64,000 nucleotides of DNA from Trichuris trichiura (lineage: Eukaryota > Nematoda > Enoplea > Trichinellida > Trichuridae): the NCBI GenBank assembly GCA_037903355.1, contig JBAJFE010000035.1, positions 186,001 through 250,000 on the forward strand, in the 5' to 3' direction. Numbering within the stretch: position 1 is the stretch's first letter; every line of letters begins with the position of its first letter. Shown here piece by piece: positions 1 to 12,676 of this stretch. Below the pieces are notes generated by a model. That model was not told where the DNA came from. It saw only the letters and a program-made list of their open reading frames with translations, and searched no databases. The position numbers were made by a program, and so were the translations under genes.

Positions 1-3000
1 GATCATTCATCTTCAGTGTCATTGCAACGTATGAGCGCCTGGGTAACAAATGTTCAACGTTCAGCCCTATTACCACCGTGACTAAGCCATAGCAGAAGAA
101 GGCAACGTACGCCAAATACATAATTATTATGATAACTTTGGAAAAAGGTGAACAAACCACTGCAGCTAGAGAAGTGCTGAAGATTTCGTTGTATCTGTCA
201 AATGATCGCCACCCAATGTTGGCATTATCGATAAAGTGATTCTTTGGGCTACATGAACCTGTAAGAGAAATATTTATTACTAAGCTTGTTAATTTCTTTC
301 ATACTATCTTTGGTATGTTTTATTGTTCTCCTGAACGTGAGGCAATGACGTCTGGAGACTTCTCTTCGTCCATCCAAAGCGAGAAGGGCGGTAAAAAAGG
401 ACATTTGATAAGTGAACGTGCATAGTAAAGCCAAGGCGCAGTGAGTGCAAAACACTTCTGAAATGTTAGCATTAGTTTTCACTGCCCTTTCATCAGACCT
501 CTCAAGCAATCGTGTACTTACGCACAGCTGGAAATGGAGTCAAGTTTCCCACAAGGAATGAAAGGCCGTCGGTTAATGAAGTTATCAAAATTGAAACTGC
601 ACTGTTGCCAACGCTTTCAGCCGTTCTATCCTCAACGGTATTTGAAGGTTTAGTTGCTCTCCATGAGCTCAGCATGAGGAAAACGTTGTCAACGCTTACA
701 GCTGTAAGACGAGTAAATTAACTAGCTTCGAAAAAGAACGATGTCAGAAGTAGAAACGGGCACTATCTGATGTTTCATCAGGATGACTTCGAGCCTCGGA
801 AACAGCGAGTAACATTGAACAACATGATTTCTATTTTGCTTGACTTGACAGAGTAGCATTAGCACGTATGCGTTCATCTTTAGTATGTTACATTTTCAAT
901 ATCCCACAAGAATTTTGTCAAAAGTATCAGCAATTGCATAGTCAGCGAATAGCAAAGCAATAGCGTCAATGCCACGTTCAAAATCCCGAAAATCATGACG
1001 TCATTCATCATATTAAGTTCTAACAATTGGAACACACTAGTTTCCTGCAACTTTGATTAATTTCGTTGTGGTTTGCATCTGAATTTTGCAGACAAAAGCT
1101 TTTCGCTAGTTCTCGCAGTATTATAGCTCAGTTTTCGTCAGACAGAGCCTGCGAGTCTCTGCCAAGTTTTCTTGGGGCGTCCCGACCTCGACCGACCGTT
1201 AATATAGAAATCACCGCTCCTGACAAGCATATCCTGTGATAATAGTCCCTCCCTGCTTGTTGGGACGTAATCCTTCTGGTTTCGGTATTTCTTTTCCTTG
1301 TTTACAAAGCGAAGGATACGCTGTGACTAATCCTGGCCTTTTCTGGGCTCGAAACGAAAGCAAAGCTTTGAAGTTTACTTGCCGCCAAAGGCGGTAGGCT
1401 TAGACAGTTCGTTTGGAATTGGCTTCCAAACTTAGTAACGGGAAATTATGCATACTTTTTATAATAGAATTCATTGTAAATTTAATAAATATGAGAATTT
1501 TGGCGCCCATCTGGCCCCTCTGCCTCATAATAAAAAGCACTTAAAAACGTTGCTTCAATGCCTTCGTTAAGTGACCCTGTATTAGTTATAGTAGCGTACT
1601 GACTCCGTGCCGTTCATTTATTCTTTGCTCTAAACAGCCGACTGACATTTGTTTTATTTAGGAAGTAAACTGTAGCCCTAACGTTTTAACCACGTTAAGC
1701 ACAGTTAAACCACGCAATGTGGATCATATTCCCCAGAGCTCCACGCTAATATATTGGTTGACAACTAAACAGCCAAAATACCGATTCCGTTCAAGAAAAA
1801 TGGAGCACGTTCTATTCTGCTCTTAACAATGCCTAAGGTTAAGCGTAAGTCCATATTTCTGCTTAGGCAAAGCCAAGCGCAGAACAGAATGGCCTGCAAC
1901 AAAGCCTACCGTATCCCACCACCGCTTTTTTAGGGATTTGCCGGTAATCCTATCCTACTCATGTTTAAGCTTAGCCGACATGTAAGATCTATATTTCGAC
2001 ACTCAAAAGGATGGCAGACATGCTTTCCAGTTAAGACATAACGGTTTGACAAGCGTTTTTTTCTGAAAGGAACCTGCATTTCTTTTGCATTTGTACTTCC
2101 GCTGATCTCTGTAAAACAAGCCCTCGCAGTTTATAAATGTTAGTGCGAGTGAAATTGTAATTCGCTAAGTTGACTAAGCTGAATTGTTAGCAATTTCATG
2201 CATTAGTTTTTCGTTGTGGAGTTCAGCTATTTGTTGAGCCACATTGTGCAATGCAGTGTGCTCATTTCGACAGTGTTTATCAGAAAAAGGCAACGCCATT
2301 GGCTAAAACTAATAAGAGGCTACGTTTCCATTTAAATGATCAAATTCAAGAACACCTCGGTCATTGCCTTTGCTTCGTAACAAAAGCAGCGTCGCTAGCA
2401 ACCGGAAGGTGCGAGGTTGTGTTGAACGAGTTGGCCTCTTGCAGAACGACGTATTACGACCTTTCGACCCAAAATGTTAAGCTACTCGCCAAAGATATAA
2501 TAATGTTCAATTAATCAACGATGCTACTGTACTAGTCTGTCCTCTACTATCTACTATCATTTTGAATGAGAAGTATTGTTGACTCTAGCGAGAAGACGCT
2601 TCGTAAATTTTTCTCATCGTGGAGGCACACCTGTGCACTGAAGACGTCTGTAGTCATGTGATATAATTCAAAAGCGAATCACTGCACTGTAACTGATAAT
2701 GACTGTGTCGTATATGTACGTTGTCAGGTCGCCTCTTGCACTTTCGAAAACACTGTATCTTTTCAGAAATAACTTTCATTTTTATTTACAACAGCTTTCA
2801 CTGCTATTTTTAAGAAATAGTCAATAGCGATGAGCATGCGTGTTGAGGCCGACGATTGTTTTGATTCGGCTAGCGTTGAATTAGAAACCGATTTATAGAA
2901 ACTGACCTGCGCATAACTAAGATATAAAAGAAACTAATTAATATTAATAACAGATAAGCGCAGCAATAATTCGCAATTACTGTGAACAGCTCTGTGGCAG

Positions 3001-4128
3001 GCTGTTTGTCTCTATGTGAACATCCCGCTTTCATGGTACACATCAAAATAGAGAAACTCAAAATTCTAATAATTTGAAAAAAAGAATTCACTTACATAGC
3101 ACCAAAAAGGGCATCATCATAACCATAGGCACGTAGCTGTAGCGGCAGTAGAACAGTATTCCAGTAGACGTCAGAATGGCAAAAGTGGCGCTTAACAGAC
3201 CGTATATGCCCAACCATGGTTTGCTGGTGACGGCATTTCCATCGCAGCATCCGCCTACCGTCATTAGCAACAGTATCAAACCGAGATAGGGAAAGTATGG
3301 CCATAAGGCTTCGCTGTTTCGTTGTATTTCTTCCATAAAAGAAAGCCAGCTAGACCAGTAAAGCGAATATCCCGGATAACATATGTTCTCCACTGTTTTC
3401 AGGAATGCTTTCCGCCAAAGCTCGTTTACAACAGCGTCTTCGTCGCTATGTGCTTCACGAAGAAAAAAGAGAATTCTTATGGCAGCGGCTCTGGTCAAGC
3501 TGTTGTCCGTTTGTCTTGTGGTGACACCTCCTAGTATCGGTGTGTTGTCCACCAAAAATCCATCAATCGAAATGGTCGGATAATAAAGAAGCGGCTGCAT
3601 AGAAGGAGCTATATGATGCGTATTCTTTAGAAGAGTTAACGTTTGCGTTAGGGGATGTTCCGCGCAGATTCCTTCTTCGGTCGAAAAGCAAATGTCCTTC
3701 CAAGTGTATTCGGCTGACTGATAGCTCACTTTCATTTCTTTGATGCGAGAAATCAGGTCGGAAGCACAACGCAATCCATGTTCACTTATGACACTTCCAT
3801 TTTTCCGACTGCTTGCCATGATGACATAAACTAGGTTCTTCTTAAGGAAGAGGAACGAAATGCCGCTAAAGATGTTGAATTTGTCGATGATAAAAAGTTT
3901 CCTGAGTGCATGCATGTTCTGCCATGACTCGGAGTTCTCCGGAAAGAAATCGGTAAGACTATTCTCATAATCAGTTTCCATTAAGTCACGATTCAAATAT
4001 ATGCCAACGGAACACGCGATGGATAATGCGACTGGTAGTAAGACGAATGGAACCGGGAAACTAGCGATAAACCGTCCCAAGTCGCAGAAAAATGCTCTTA
4101 CAATATATTGAAACCGGAAGAAAGGCAT
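1..4128 (-). CDS. Patched-related (PTR) family multipass membrane protein, 3' end outside window
   Basis: Four exons join in phase: 4128-3096, 701-522, 457-305 and 258 to the window edge (541 codons so far). The N-terminus has a first membrane segment near residues 20-45, then a large extracellular loop. Exon 1 ends in two hydrophobic segments of the sterol-sensing region, and the join into exon 2 restores the family pattern PFLVL-S-VSVDNVFLMLSSW. Later landmarks are TSLTDGLSFLVG, LALDGRREVSRRHC and a hydrophobic helix followed by GLNVEHLLP, all typical of Patched/PTR proteins. Known for the family: RND-like transporters acting on sterols or lipids at the plasma membrane; nematodes have many paralogues linked to cuticle and moulting. 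Two introns are about 46-64 bp, but the first is 2.4 kb and holds repeats. The start at 4128 is the first Met and matches the usual PTR N-terminus. Which paralogue it is cannot be told. Confidence 0.93.
702..3095 (-). other. Large first intron of the patched-related gene
   Basis: This 2.4 kb intron has a GTAAGT donor and a TTACAG acceptor, and the flanking exons join with one carried base. It holds a palindromic interspersed repeat near 1809-1894 and a weaker one near 1948-2040. I see no convincing exon in it; the short open frames at 2251-2514 and 2870-3091 resemble nothing I recognise. Confidence 0.75.
1809..1894. repeat. Palindromic interspersed repeat, copy A
   Basis: An imperfect inverted repeat. 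The left arm starts ATTCTGCTCTTAAC and passes through GCCTAAGG; the right arm reads back through CTTAGGC and ends GCAGAACAGAAT. The same plan (TTCTGCCCTTACCTAAG, a central AAGCGTAAG and TTAAAT, then CTTAGGTAAGGGCAGAACAG) recurs near 5383-5575, 13893-14047 and 25148-25240. A second, weaker relative lies at about 1948-2040. Probably a small non-autonomous (MITE-like) element. Confidence 0.6.
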
Positions 4129-5936
4129 GTAAACTGGCGTTCGTAGTACTTTCAGCGATCTATGCTGAACCCTTTTAAGTCACTCTCTATCCAAAGTTGA
4201 GTCACGCTGACCCACGTGCTAAGCAGTCGCATCAGTAACAGAGAAAGAGGCGTTTCCGTTCGTTGCGCTATTAGCCGCTTTTGAAATTTGGTGCTCAGAG
4301 TTCGTTAACCGCCATGCTGCAGGTTTTGAAAATTTAGGTCGAGCCGCAATATTAACTCATGTCCATTATTGCCGTCAATGTGCTTCAGTGGCGCTGGCTA
4401 ATGAAACTGCATGGTCAAGGTCGGAGTGATCCGATTGGATGACAGTCAGGGAATTCGACTGTTGCGTGACCCGACGGATGCCTCAAACTGCAGACGCTAA
4501 GAACTTTGTTTCATTCAACAACTCCAGCGATGATGCCTGAACTTAGCGTGGAATCAGGTTACCAGATCAGAGTGAATCAGAGAACATAATGATGGACGAC
4601 GCTTTGCCCTTTCACAACAGTGTCGCTGACTTGCGACAAGAGCGTTCTCCTTCAACAGAGCGCCCTCAGCTTGTCGGAATTCGGCGGCCTGCAGCGAGTT
4701 TGCTCAGCGTTTGCGCAATTTGGCCTCACTTGACAAAATTACTATTTTATTTGAAACAGATGTGTGCTAGTTGCTATCGTCTGCCTTCTTCAAGAAAGAT
4801 GCTAATTGTTTCGATAGGCAGCGTCTTTTTCTGTGATCCAACCGAACTTATTTTTCCGCAGATTAGAGCAATGCACAATGACTTGAAACCGCTTAATCTA
4901 TTGTAGCTCTAACAAAACTGGAAGTAAAAAAAAATTTGATCGTACCGCTAGAGAAGCTCTTAAAGATAAGTAGGTTGTATAAATCTTTTTAGATGGAATT
5001 AAATCCTGCTTTGCTCTCTTTTTTAGGCAAAGGTAATGCCCTCTTCGCCACGACTGATTTTTGCAAATTTTATGTTAGATCCTGATTAGCATTGAATGCG
5101 CATCTATGTACCGCCTTTTGCAGACTTTTTGAGCACAACGGAGTGCATATTGCGTGAACTGGCTGATTTCTTTGGTGTAAATGCTTTTTGCTGCATATTC
5201 TATTTGTTTGAGTGTGTTACATACAAGGTGAGTCTGTTACATGAGGATTCTGTTGAAAAAAGAATGATTATGTACTTTTTAAAAGTCTATTCCATTTTTT
5301 CGCGGACTTGGATAATCATCCTTTGACGCTTTTAAATCAAAGTACAAGTCTTTTCGGTTATGAGCCCAACTGTCCTAGAAACGCAGGATCCTCTCTGGCA
5401 ACTAGGCTGTCATTCTGTTTTGCCTTGCTGACGACCTTGACGACTATCCAGTTCTGCCCTTACCTAAGCCTAAAGCTGAACTAAGGTTTATAGTTTCGCT
5501 TAGGTTTGCGTAAGGACGGAACAGGATAACCCTCGTGCTTGCCAGTAAAGACAGAACACGACAGGCACGTGCTTGAGACAAAAGAAGTGGGCATTTCCAG
5601 TCTTTACGTCTGAAAAAAAAATTAATAATCGGTAATGTTTATCTTTCTGTGTCTTTACGAGCACGACGTACCTGATTATGGTTAGATACTGTATTATTTG
5701 CAGGCAAGTTAGCGAGGAGACGGGTAAACCTTTCCGGTATGGTCATATTGGACTCGAAGGATAATTAAACTCGAATGATAACCATTTTAAAGTTCTTTTA
5801 AACTTTTATTTACGGAGTTTAAAATATTTTCAGCTCCAAGTGTAAATTCATGCTAACTCAGGCCTGAAGAACTGCCTGAGAGATTAGTTAAGTGGTCAGC
5901 GCTGGAGTATTTGACGTAAATGGGGCGTAGTTGACC
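4129..5936. other. Intergenic DNA between the PTR gene and the kinase-like gene
   Basis: The divergent upstream regions of two genes meet here. The stretch contains one copy of the palindromic interspersed repeat (5383-5575). A 105-codon open frame at 4589-4906 has no recognisable domain and no supporting splice context, so it is not called. I see no RNA gene. Confidence 0.5.
5383..5575. repeat. Palindromic interspersed repeat, copy B
   Basis: The core reads GTTCTGCCCTTACCTAAGCC, then a central AAGCTGAACTAAGG and TTTATAG segment, then GCTTAGGTTTGCGTAAGG and ACGGAACAGGATA. Outer arms (CTGTCATTCTGTTTTGCC on the left, GCCAGTAAAGACAGAACACG on the right) extend the inverted symmetry. The left flank, CTCTCTGGCAACTAGGCTGTCA, also matches copy C at 13.9 kb, so the element is about 150-190 bp. 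Confidence 0.65.
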
Positions 5937-7297
5937 ATGACTGAAAAGTTGCCACCTGAAGTTTGTCACTTTTGCCTCTGAATAGTTTAATAATAACGGG
6001 TATTGTGACTTAGGATGCGAAACTTTCAAAACCATCAACCAAGGTATCATCAACCAAAGTATCATCAACGGTGGAAAAGAAATTATTGGCCACTGCGTGT
6101 GGCGAGCCGCCCGGAAAAGGACCTGAGTCACTCGTTATTTTTGGAGCTAAAAAGAACTCTCCGGGAGATTATTTAAAAATTGGCGAATTAGCCTACAAGC
6201 ACTGGCAAATAGTACGACCAAATGTTGGCAGACCAACAGGACAACAATTTATCGCTTACAGGTTTCTCGAATCGGCTGCTTTGGTGATGCGCAGGTTTAT
6301 CAAGCTGTGAATGACGAATTGAAGCTTAGTGCCATTGTTCGCGCATGCAAACAAAATATAGTAAGAAACTCGGTTTACAACGAAGGATATGCCATGAGAA
6401 AGTTGAGTAATGCGGTCAATGAAATATTTTCTCTCCGCTTAAATTATGTACTGCGATTTATCTTTTCCTAGGCAAAACCCCACACTGTCCTATTTACTAT
6501 GGCAGCGCGCTATTTCACGACTGCTATATAACCATAGTGGAACCGTTAGGTCCCGACTTGCACCGTCTTCGTTGCGAAATGCAGTCACGTTCTTTCACTG
6601 ATCATACTGCGGTCAATTTGGCAGTTCAGTGCATTCGCGCTCTTCAGGACTTGCACAGCGTAGGGCTGACTCATCGCCGAATTAGTGGTGTAAGTTCAGC
6701 AAAACGCAAAGATGCATATGCATTGAAATTTGTTCAGAAATGTTTCGCCTTGAGCTTGTCGCCTAAGCAGAAAGGAACGCTCTTCCTAACCGACCTGGGA
6801 TTCATACGGCCATATCGTCATCCCAATGGTGGACATAGGTCCTGCCGTGGTACTATTAGGTTTTATGGTCACATAAGGTACGCTTCCATCTATGCTCACA
6901 GTAGGCAGGTATGCTCATTTCCGTTCAAATGAAGTTCTGCTGCAAGCTGACGCTGTTTTAGGATCTGAGCCGTCGAGATGACTTATGGTCATTATTCTAT
7001 CTTATTTATGAGTTTATGAACGGTTTTCTGCCATGGGAAATGTTTATCGACGAGCCTACTGTTCAATCAATGAAGAGCCGACTTTTGCTAAAAGGCCTTT
7101 GCGTAAATATGCCCTCTGGATTGGACAGTTTTGCCAAATGCGTGGAAGCGATGGATTTTACGGCTGAACCAAATTATTCACTTCTTATAGAATACATTGA
7201 GCAAATAGCTGCACCCTGCAAGGAGGCACACGGTTCATGTGGGCTTGACTGGGAAAAATATGACACGACCATCTTGCAAAAATATTACTATTGCTAA
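5937..7297 (+). CDS. CK1-family protein kinase-like pseudokinase
   Basis: Six exons join in phase: 5937-5960, 6014-6211, 6262-6406, 6472-6689, 6738-6908 and 6962-7297 (363 residues). A short tail with a repeated SSTKV motif precedes a casein-kinase-1 fold: W-QIVSRIGCFG (P-loop region, about residue 75), the hinge strand IVEPLGPDLHRLR, a GLTHRRISG catalytic loop (190-195), TDLGFIRPY (213-221), CRGTIRFYGHIRYASIYAHSRQ, then RRDDLWSL and LPW, all in CK1 order. Key residues are changed: the catalytic-loop Asp is Arg192, the following Lys is Ser194, and DFG is DLG. The VAIK lysine is not clear. It is therefore probably catalytically dead, yet every intron (48-65 bp) keeps the frame open. The first 24-bp exon is the least certain part, because its donor is GTTTGT. 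Nematodes carry expanded CK1 families, often with sperm expression. A polyadenylation signal lies at 7565. Confidence 0.88.
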
Positions 7298-7564
7298 TCT
7301 GTAACCATCATCACGAACTTTTAAAATTTTCACATGCTCTCCCCCTTTGTCATTTCATGTTTGGCGAGCCTTCTTTCGTAACTGTATTTTTTCGAAACGC
7401 TCTTTTGTTCTTCCGCAAACAACCTAAGACACGTCACCGACTATCAGTGATTGGACAAGTCGCTATAACCAAAAACAGGTACGGATGCTGCTTTTGTCCC
7501 ATGCTAACTGTGAGCATTTTGCAGCTGGTCTTCCGCAAGTACTGTAAACAATCATTGTTGAGGG

Positions 7565-7570
7565 AATAAA
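7565..7570 (+). terminator. Polyadenylation signal AATAAA, 3' of the CK1-like gene
   Basis: AATAAA lies 268 bp after the stop codon of the CK1-like gene, and a second candidate sits about 12 bp downstream. The position suits a short nematode 3' UTR. No transcript evidence is available. Confidence 0.45.
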
Positions 7571-8736
7571 CCGTCTGCTTTAATAAAATTTGATCACTGA
7601 TTGAGTGTGAAAAAAACATACTTTTGAAATGCCCACTGTCACTTAAACTACTACCCGTTCTTTGTCGTAAAAATAATTTTAAGCTTTCACACGGAAAACT
7701 CAAGCTTTTGAAACCTCAATCTCCTGCATTTAATGTTGATTTGTTGACGTCAGTGCGAGAAAAACAACGGCCTGCAAACAAGACGGTAAGCTGAAGAAAT
7801 AATGCTATCTGCTAAACAGAAAAATAATGCTAGATGAACGCAAAGATGCATTTCACAGAAGGCAATTAATCAGCAGAACGTTTTATAGCTTACGCCAGAT
7901 AACTAAGTATTAAAGGGACAGTAATACGCAATAAGGAAGAACTTCTTTGGCTTCTGGAGCTGTGCGCATGAGAATGTTCTATGAGAAGTCTTTAGTTGAA
8001 ATTTTTTGCAATATATCCCAGCATTTTAAGGCCTCCAAAAGCATCTGTTCAATTTGCGCAAGGTGAACAGTAAAACTACTTTCAAACTTCACAATCCATT
8101 ATGGATGAGATGTTGAATGGATCAAAATTCTGATTAGTAAACTTCCCGAGTAAATAAAAACGCTAAAAGATCAAAAGTCTGCATAAGTTGGCCACCCGAA
8201 TAGGACGAAATTTAAATCGGTGATATTGGTAGTACCCATTTACGTTTTGACCTATTCGATCTACCGTATTGTATGAAAATTTTACACTTCAAAATTTTAA
8301 CCCATTCAGGGTTTCGATTAACACATTTATGCATATTTTTTTTATTCAGAAAACTTTACCTTTAGTGTGTATTACGGTATCCAACTACCTAATTATCAGC
8401 TTTGAACTATAAATGATGCTGCACCGACTTTCTGTCTTATGGGGCGCATTATAGTTTGTATGCAAGAAAAGCCTTACGTGAAAAAGCTCACTCGGTGGAA
8501 AAATACACATATCTGCTTAACTTATTTTTATATCTTGAGCTTCCCCGCTTCAGTACCACGACACAAAAACGCCAACATGCCATAAGTACTAAACAGTTGG
8601 GTGTTAAGTCTTTTTGCTAATTTTAAAAACATTAAAGTTAAAAAACGTTTGCAGCCTTGATTTAGTACAACGTTTTAACTGTTGTAAACAAAAAGCCGTC
8701 TGAAAAATATCTTTACTAGAAACAGACCCCGTAAGG
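7571..8736. other. Intergenic DNA between the convergent CK1-like and SFSWAP genes
   Basis: AT-rich sequence that should hold the 3' UTR of SFSWAP (minus strand). A minus-strand AATAAA sits at 8346-8341, about 390 bp past the SFSWAP stop. No coding or RNA feature is supported. Confidence 0.45.
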
Positions 8737-11700
8737 CTAACTGTAACGATAGTGGGATCTTTTGTGCCTGCACTTTGATCTTGAGCGCGATCTCTTTTTG
8801 CTCTTAGAATCTCTATGTCGACTTCTTGTCCTCGACCTTGAACGTTTCCTTTTGTTAGAGTGTCTATGCTTCTCGTACGAAGAGGGCAACGCCTTTGCCC
8901 TCCACGCATTCTTTGTTCTCTCTTTATTTCCAACTTCCGCTGAACAACGGTCAGAACTGGTTGACGGAGAATCAGAGACGCAAATACCATCATCTTTTGA
9001 ATGCCCTTTAGACTGTTCTTCGTCCATTTCGGTCTTTGCGGTCAGTTTGTTGAGAAACAATTTTGCTCTTTTACGGCGATCCAATTGCAAAGATTCATTT
9101 CCATCGGCGCTGGCTTTCTTGTCATCCGACGGCGAACTAATTGAGTCAAGCAAACAATGCACAGACTCGTCGTCATCGGCAACCGTACCCTCAGATGACC
9201 CGATCAATTCTGTCTTGCTTCTATCCATGGGATGTTTGGCGACCGATGTCACTATTGTAGCACAACTTATGGCAGAGGAACTAGCGGCTAACGAGGTAGA
9301 GGTACCCTGGATTACTTCCTCCTTCTCTCCTTCCTCTTCTTCTTCTTCTTCTCTTACTTCTTCCTCCTCCTCCTCCTCATTTTCGCTTAATTGGGGCAGT
9401 ACCACCTTCGAACTGCGCGGTTGTTTTTCTAAAGACTTTATAGAGAACGAAATTGGGAGCACTTTTTGCGGCTTCCGAGTCTCTGGCGCATTTTCAGCAC
9501 TGCTTGGTGGGATAACCTGAACATCAATTAGAGATAAAATTCAAAAAAAGTTGAAACAATGTACCTCGCCCACTTCTTTTGCGCCATTCGGACGCAAACT
9601 ATCCGCTGCCTTGGCCACGTCTTTTTGCTCGGCTGCCGCGGTTGAAGGTAACGCAACAGGAGCACTGGTCGCGCCAGCCGGTTTTTCAACTTCAACAATA
9701 GGCTTGCCGGGAAACAATATATAATGAGACATTTGAAGGGTATTCATATCGGCGGCAGTTAAGGTGCCCTGGTAGTAACGGGCAATAAGGTCTTCGTACT
9801 GAAACCATTGCACCTTTGCCTTGTAGTAACTGTAGTACGGATTGTCAAACATGATGAAAGAAAAACGAGGGTCGCGTTTCGTGCGAACTATGTTTTCAAA
9901 TTCTCGACCATTTCTGGCTACATATTCCGCAAGTCGGTCAATTGTCGGTTGGAGATCAGGCGGAGGGGGCACAACAACTAAATGCTTGGCGTTTTCGCCG
10001 CCCATAGAATATAAACTGTTGTCCGAAACGGCTTCGTTGCTGTGCTGTTCATTGCTTGCTTGTTCACTCTGCCCCTCGGTTTGTATCTGCACAGGCATTA
10101 CGTCACAGACAGCTTTAAAAAGCATAACTATACGACTTACCTTCGATTTCGAGCTCGCAAGTTCAGGAAAAATGGCAACTAAACCTTTGTATAAGTCTGA
10201 ATATACGTCGTTCTCTTTTCCAAGACAATAATCAATTTGTGGCACTGGAATAGATGTCGTTGGTCGCGAGTTCTCCGCCGCAAAAGTCTTGCCGCTTCCA
10301 CGTAAACTTGGATGCAAGTAGTCGCAGCTATCATCGCTATCTTCTGAAAGCAGACAATCTCATTGCGCCTCTTTCTATAGAAGGCCATGGCCTTTTCTTC
10401 GCGTGCCAACATACCTTCGTCATTCAACTCCTCCTTTTCGATTTTATCAATTTGGATCTTTTCAACGGAAGGCGTATAACGCTTTTCCTTGATCATCCTC
10501 AGCACATGCTTGTAATAAACGTGCAGCTGATGGTTGTAGTCCAAAAAGCGAAAAAATGGATTTCCTTTCTGCTTAATATTGACGATTATTTCCATCTGGC
10601 TGCCATGCGTTGCAATAAACGAAGCAGTTTTTTCTATTATTTTATGTTGCTTTGAATTTTTGGGCTGTTAAAGTTTGCATATGATTTCCGAAAAATGATC
10701 TGGCCGTACGTACCACAACAACTCCCTTTGGCACTTTCAATTCCGAAGGAACTACGAAGGCGTCGTCTTCGCAGGTTGCAGCTTCTTGAACCGTAGGATC
10801 CGCAGAGGATGAAGTGTTGTAGTCGTAAAATATTTCCGCTCGTTTCCGTCCTTTATCCTCGTTCTCCTCTTAACAAGTTCAACAATGAATCATTGATAAA
10901 ATGGGCAGTACACCGTACCTGACGATATTTCGACCAGATCTCTGTAACGCTCTACGTTTAGAACCTCTTCAAGCTCGCTATCAGCTTCAGACAGCCATTT
11001 TGAGTCAGCTCTTTCCTTGTAACGTTCGTGATTTTGAAGATGCAATCGGCAATCATATCTAAGAATGCGTTAGTTAGAAACAAAAAGAAAAGTAAATGAA
11101 ATGCAAATTAATTGAAGGCATACTTACGGATTTTACCAGAATCAAAGTTCAATAAAACAAACAAGAACACTGCAGTTGAAATTCATTCTAAAAACATAAA
11201 TTACATTACTCCAAGCAACAAGGAATCTTTCTGTCTTCCCCGCTTGTCGCTAGGGTGAAGACAGCCTATTATTTTCAACAAACTGCGGCATGCATAGATC
11301 ACGCGGTTAGTTTAAAACTTTTGCAGTTGAACTATTACTGATCACAATACAACGCAATTTTAATACTTAGAGCGTGCATCAAAACTGCGGCAGCTGCGTC
11401 AGAAAATTTTCCTTGAAATATTTACCAAAAACAAGGAACGGAAACGCTATTCCCGCATTTGAACAAACTTATATTTAAGCACAAGAGTCCAGCATTCTTC
11501 AGCTTCGCTGTATCAGCATAGTCAGGCAAGCCGAAAAGGGAATAAAAGTTTCCTAACAAACCAAGAAACTGTTCACACGAACAGTTCTCTCGCTGCAATG
11601 CACTGAATCTGGGAAAAACAATGTATGCTGTCATTCGCCGAAAACATGCATTACTTTAGGGGCGATACTCTACACGAGGCGCGCAGACTAAGAAGCTCAC

Positions 11701-11977
11701 CTGTGCAATTGAACGTCCACCGAACTACGTAGCACACACTGGCTGCGGCTTAAAATTAAATTACAACAGGTAATGTTAACCGGATATCGCCTCCAGAAAA
11801 GATGCAAACGTTCGGGCGAACCAACCTGTCAATCAGGATATTTTTATTTCCGTTCAGCGGAATGAGACCAAAATCATCTTTCGAACCACCTGGCTTGTCT
11901 TCATTTTTATAAAGCTTGCAAGGATATCCGAATACTAGCAATTCTTGCTTGGGAAACGACCTATTCGGTTCTTTCAT
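8737..11977 (-). CDS. SFSWAP: SFSWAP (suppressor-of-white-apricot) splicing regulator homologue
   Basis: Seven exons join in phase: 11977-11826, 11058-10919, 10868-10714, 10664-10415, 10343-10141, 10086-9565 and 9516-8737 (733 residues). The N-terminal DRY_EERY domain runs from LLVFGYPCKLYK through ILIDRYD to ERYRDLVE (about 12-97). SURP module 1 begins HKIIEKTASF and ends FFRFLDYNHQLHVYYKHVL (about 156-205). A DSDDS..YLHPSL linker follows. SURP module 2 runs from PTIDRLAEYVARNGREFENI to NPYYSYYKAKVQW (about 348-395). The C-terminus has a glutamate-rich run (about 520-545), a basic RRKRAKLFLNKL patch and an RS-rich tail. This domain order is diagnostic of the SFSWAP family, nuclear SR-related regulators of alternative splicing; the fly gene autoregulates its own introns. 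Intron 1 is 766 bp; the others are about 48-71 bp. The 54-bp intron at 10140-10087 is a multiple of three without stops, so retention would add 18 residues. Confidence 0.96.
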
Positions 11978-12676
11978 CTCATCGACTGCTCAAACGGTAC
12001 TGTTACGAAATGTTTGTTGCTCATAAGCAACAGTAAGACGGATGCGCAGGCTAGGATAAAAGCATAGTTTCTTCACAGGTTCATGCCTTCCGTTAATTCG
12101 TTGAACTTACGCTGACGCGTCGGCGAATTTGAAACGATTTTGTTTAAACTCGTTAGAACATTAGCTTATAACCAGGGAAAACAACTCACAAAGTAGTACG
12201 CCTCTGATAAGAAACAACATGTATACTTTAATTAAGAAAGCCCTTTCATGGTCAGCAGACAAATTACAGGAAATGAGAATACTGCTGACGCCTGTTTATT
12301 CGTTTTCAACTTTCAGAGTTAATATTTTCGCGCAGCAAAGAACGGATACGATGTATGCGTACTGCGGCCTTAGTTCAGCAGTGAACAAGGGGGATAGGAC
12401 ACGTGCTACTTCGGCGCCACAATTTTGTTCCTAGTCAGACCGAAACTAGTCCTAAGAGCTGACTGGTACCAAGTGGTGACGCTGGAATGCCCTGTTTCGC
12501 GGAAAATAACGCAGGTTATTTTTCTAGTACCTGAATAGATCTTGCACGGCAGGAAAGTCGAAAACAGAAAAGCAGTCAATTGAATTCGGTTAAAGTAAGG
12601 TAATAAGGTTGTTTAATGGTAACCAAAGCTGTAGCTTACACAGCATATTGCAAAAAGTTAACGTAACAGTCTTCTT
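11978..12676. other. Upstream region of SFSWAP
   Basis: Probable promoter and 5' UTR sequence for the minus-strand SFSWAP gene. A 71-codon plus-strand frame at 12219-12434 has no recognisable features and is not called. Confidence 0.4.

Noticed and set aside
8762..9520. 252-codon plus-strand frame opposite SFSWAP
   Set aside because: It is the antisense shadow of the glutamate- and RS-rich SFSWAP exon; Ser/Leu-rich composition is explained by that.
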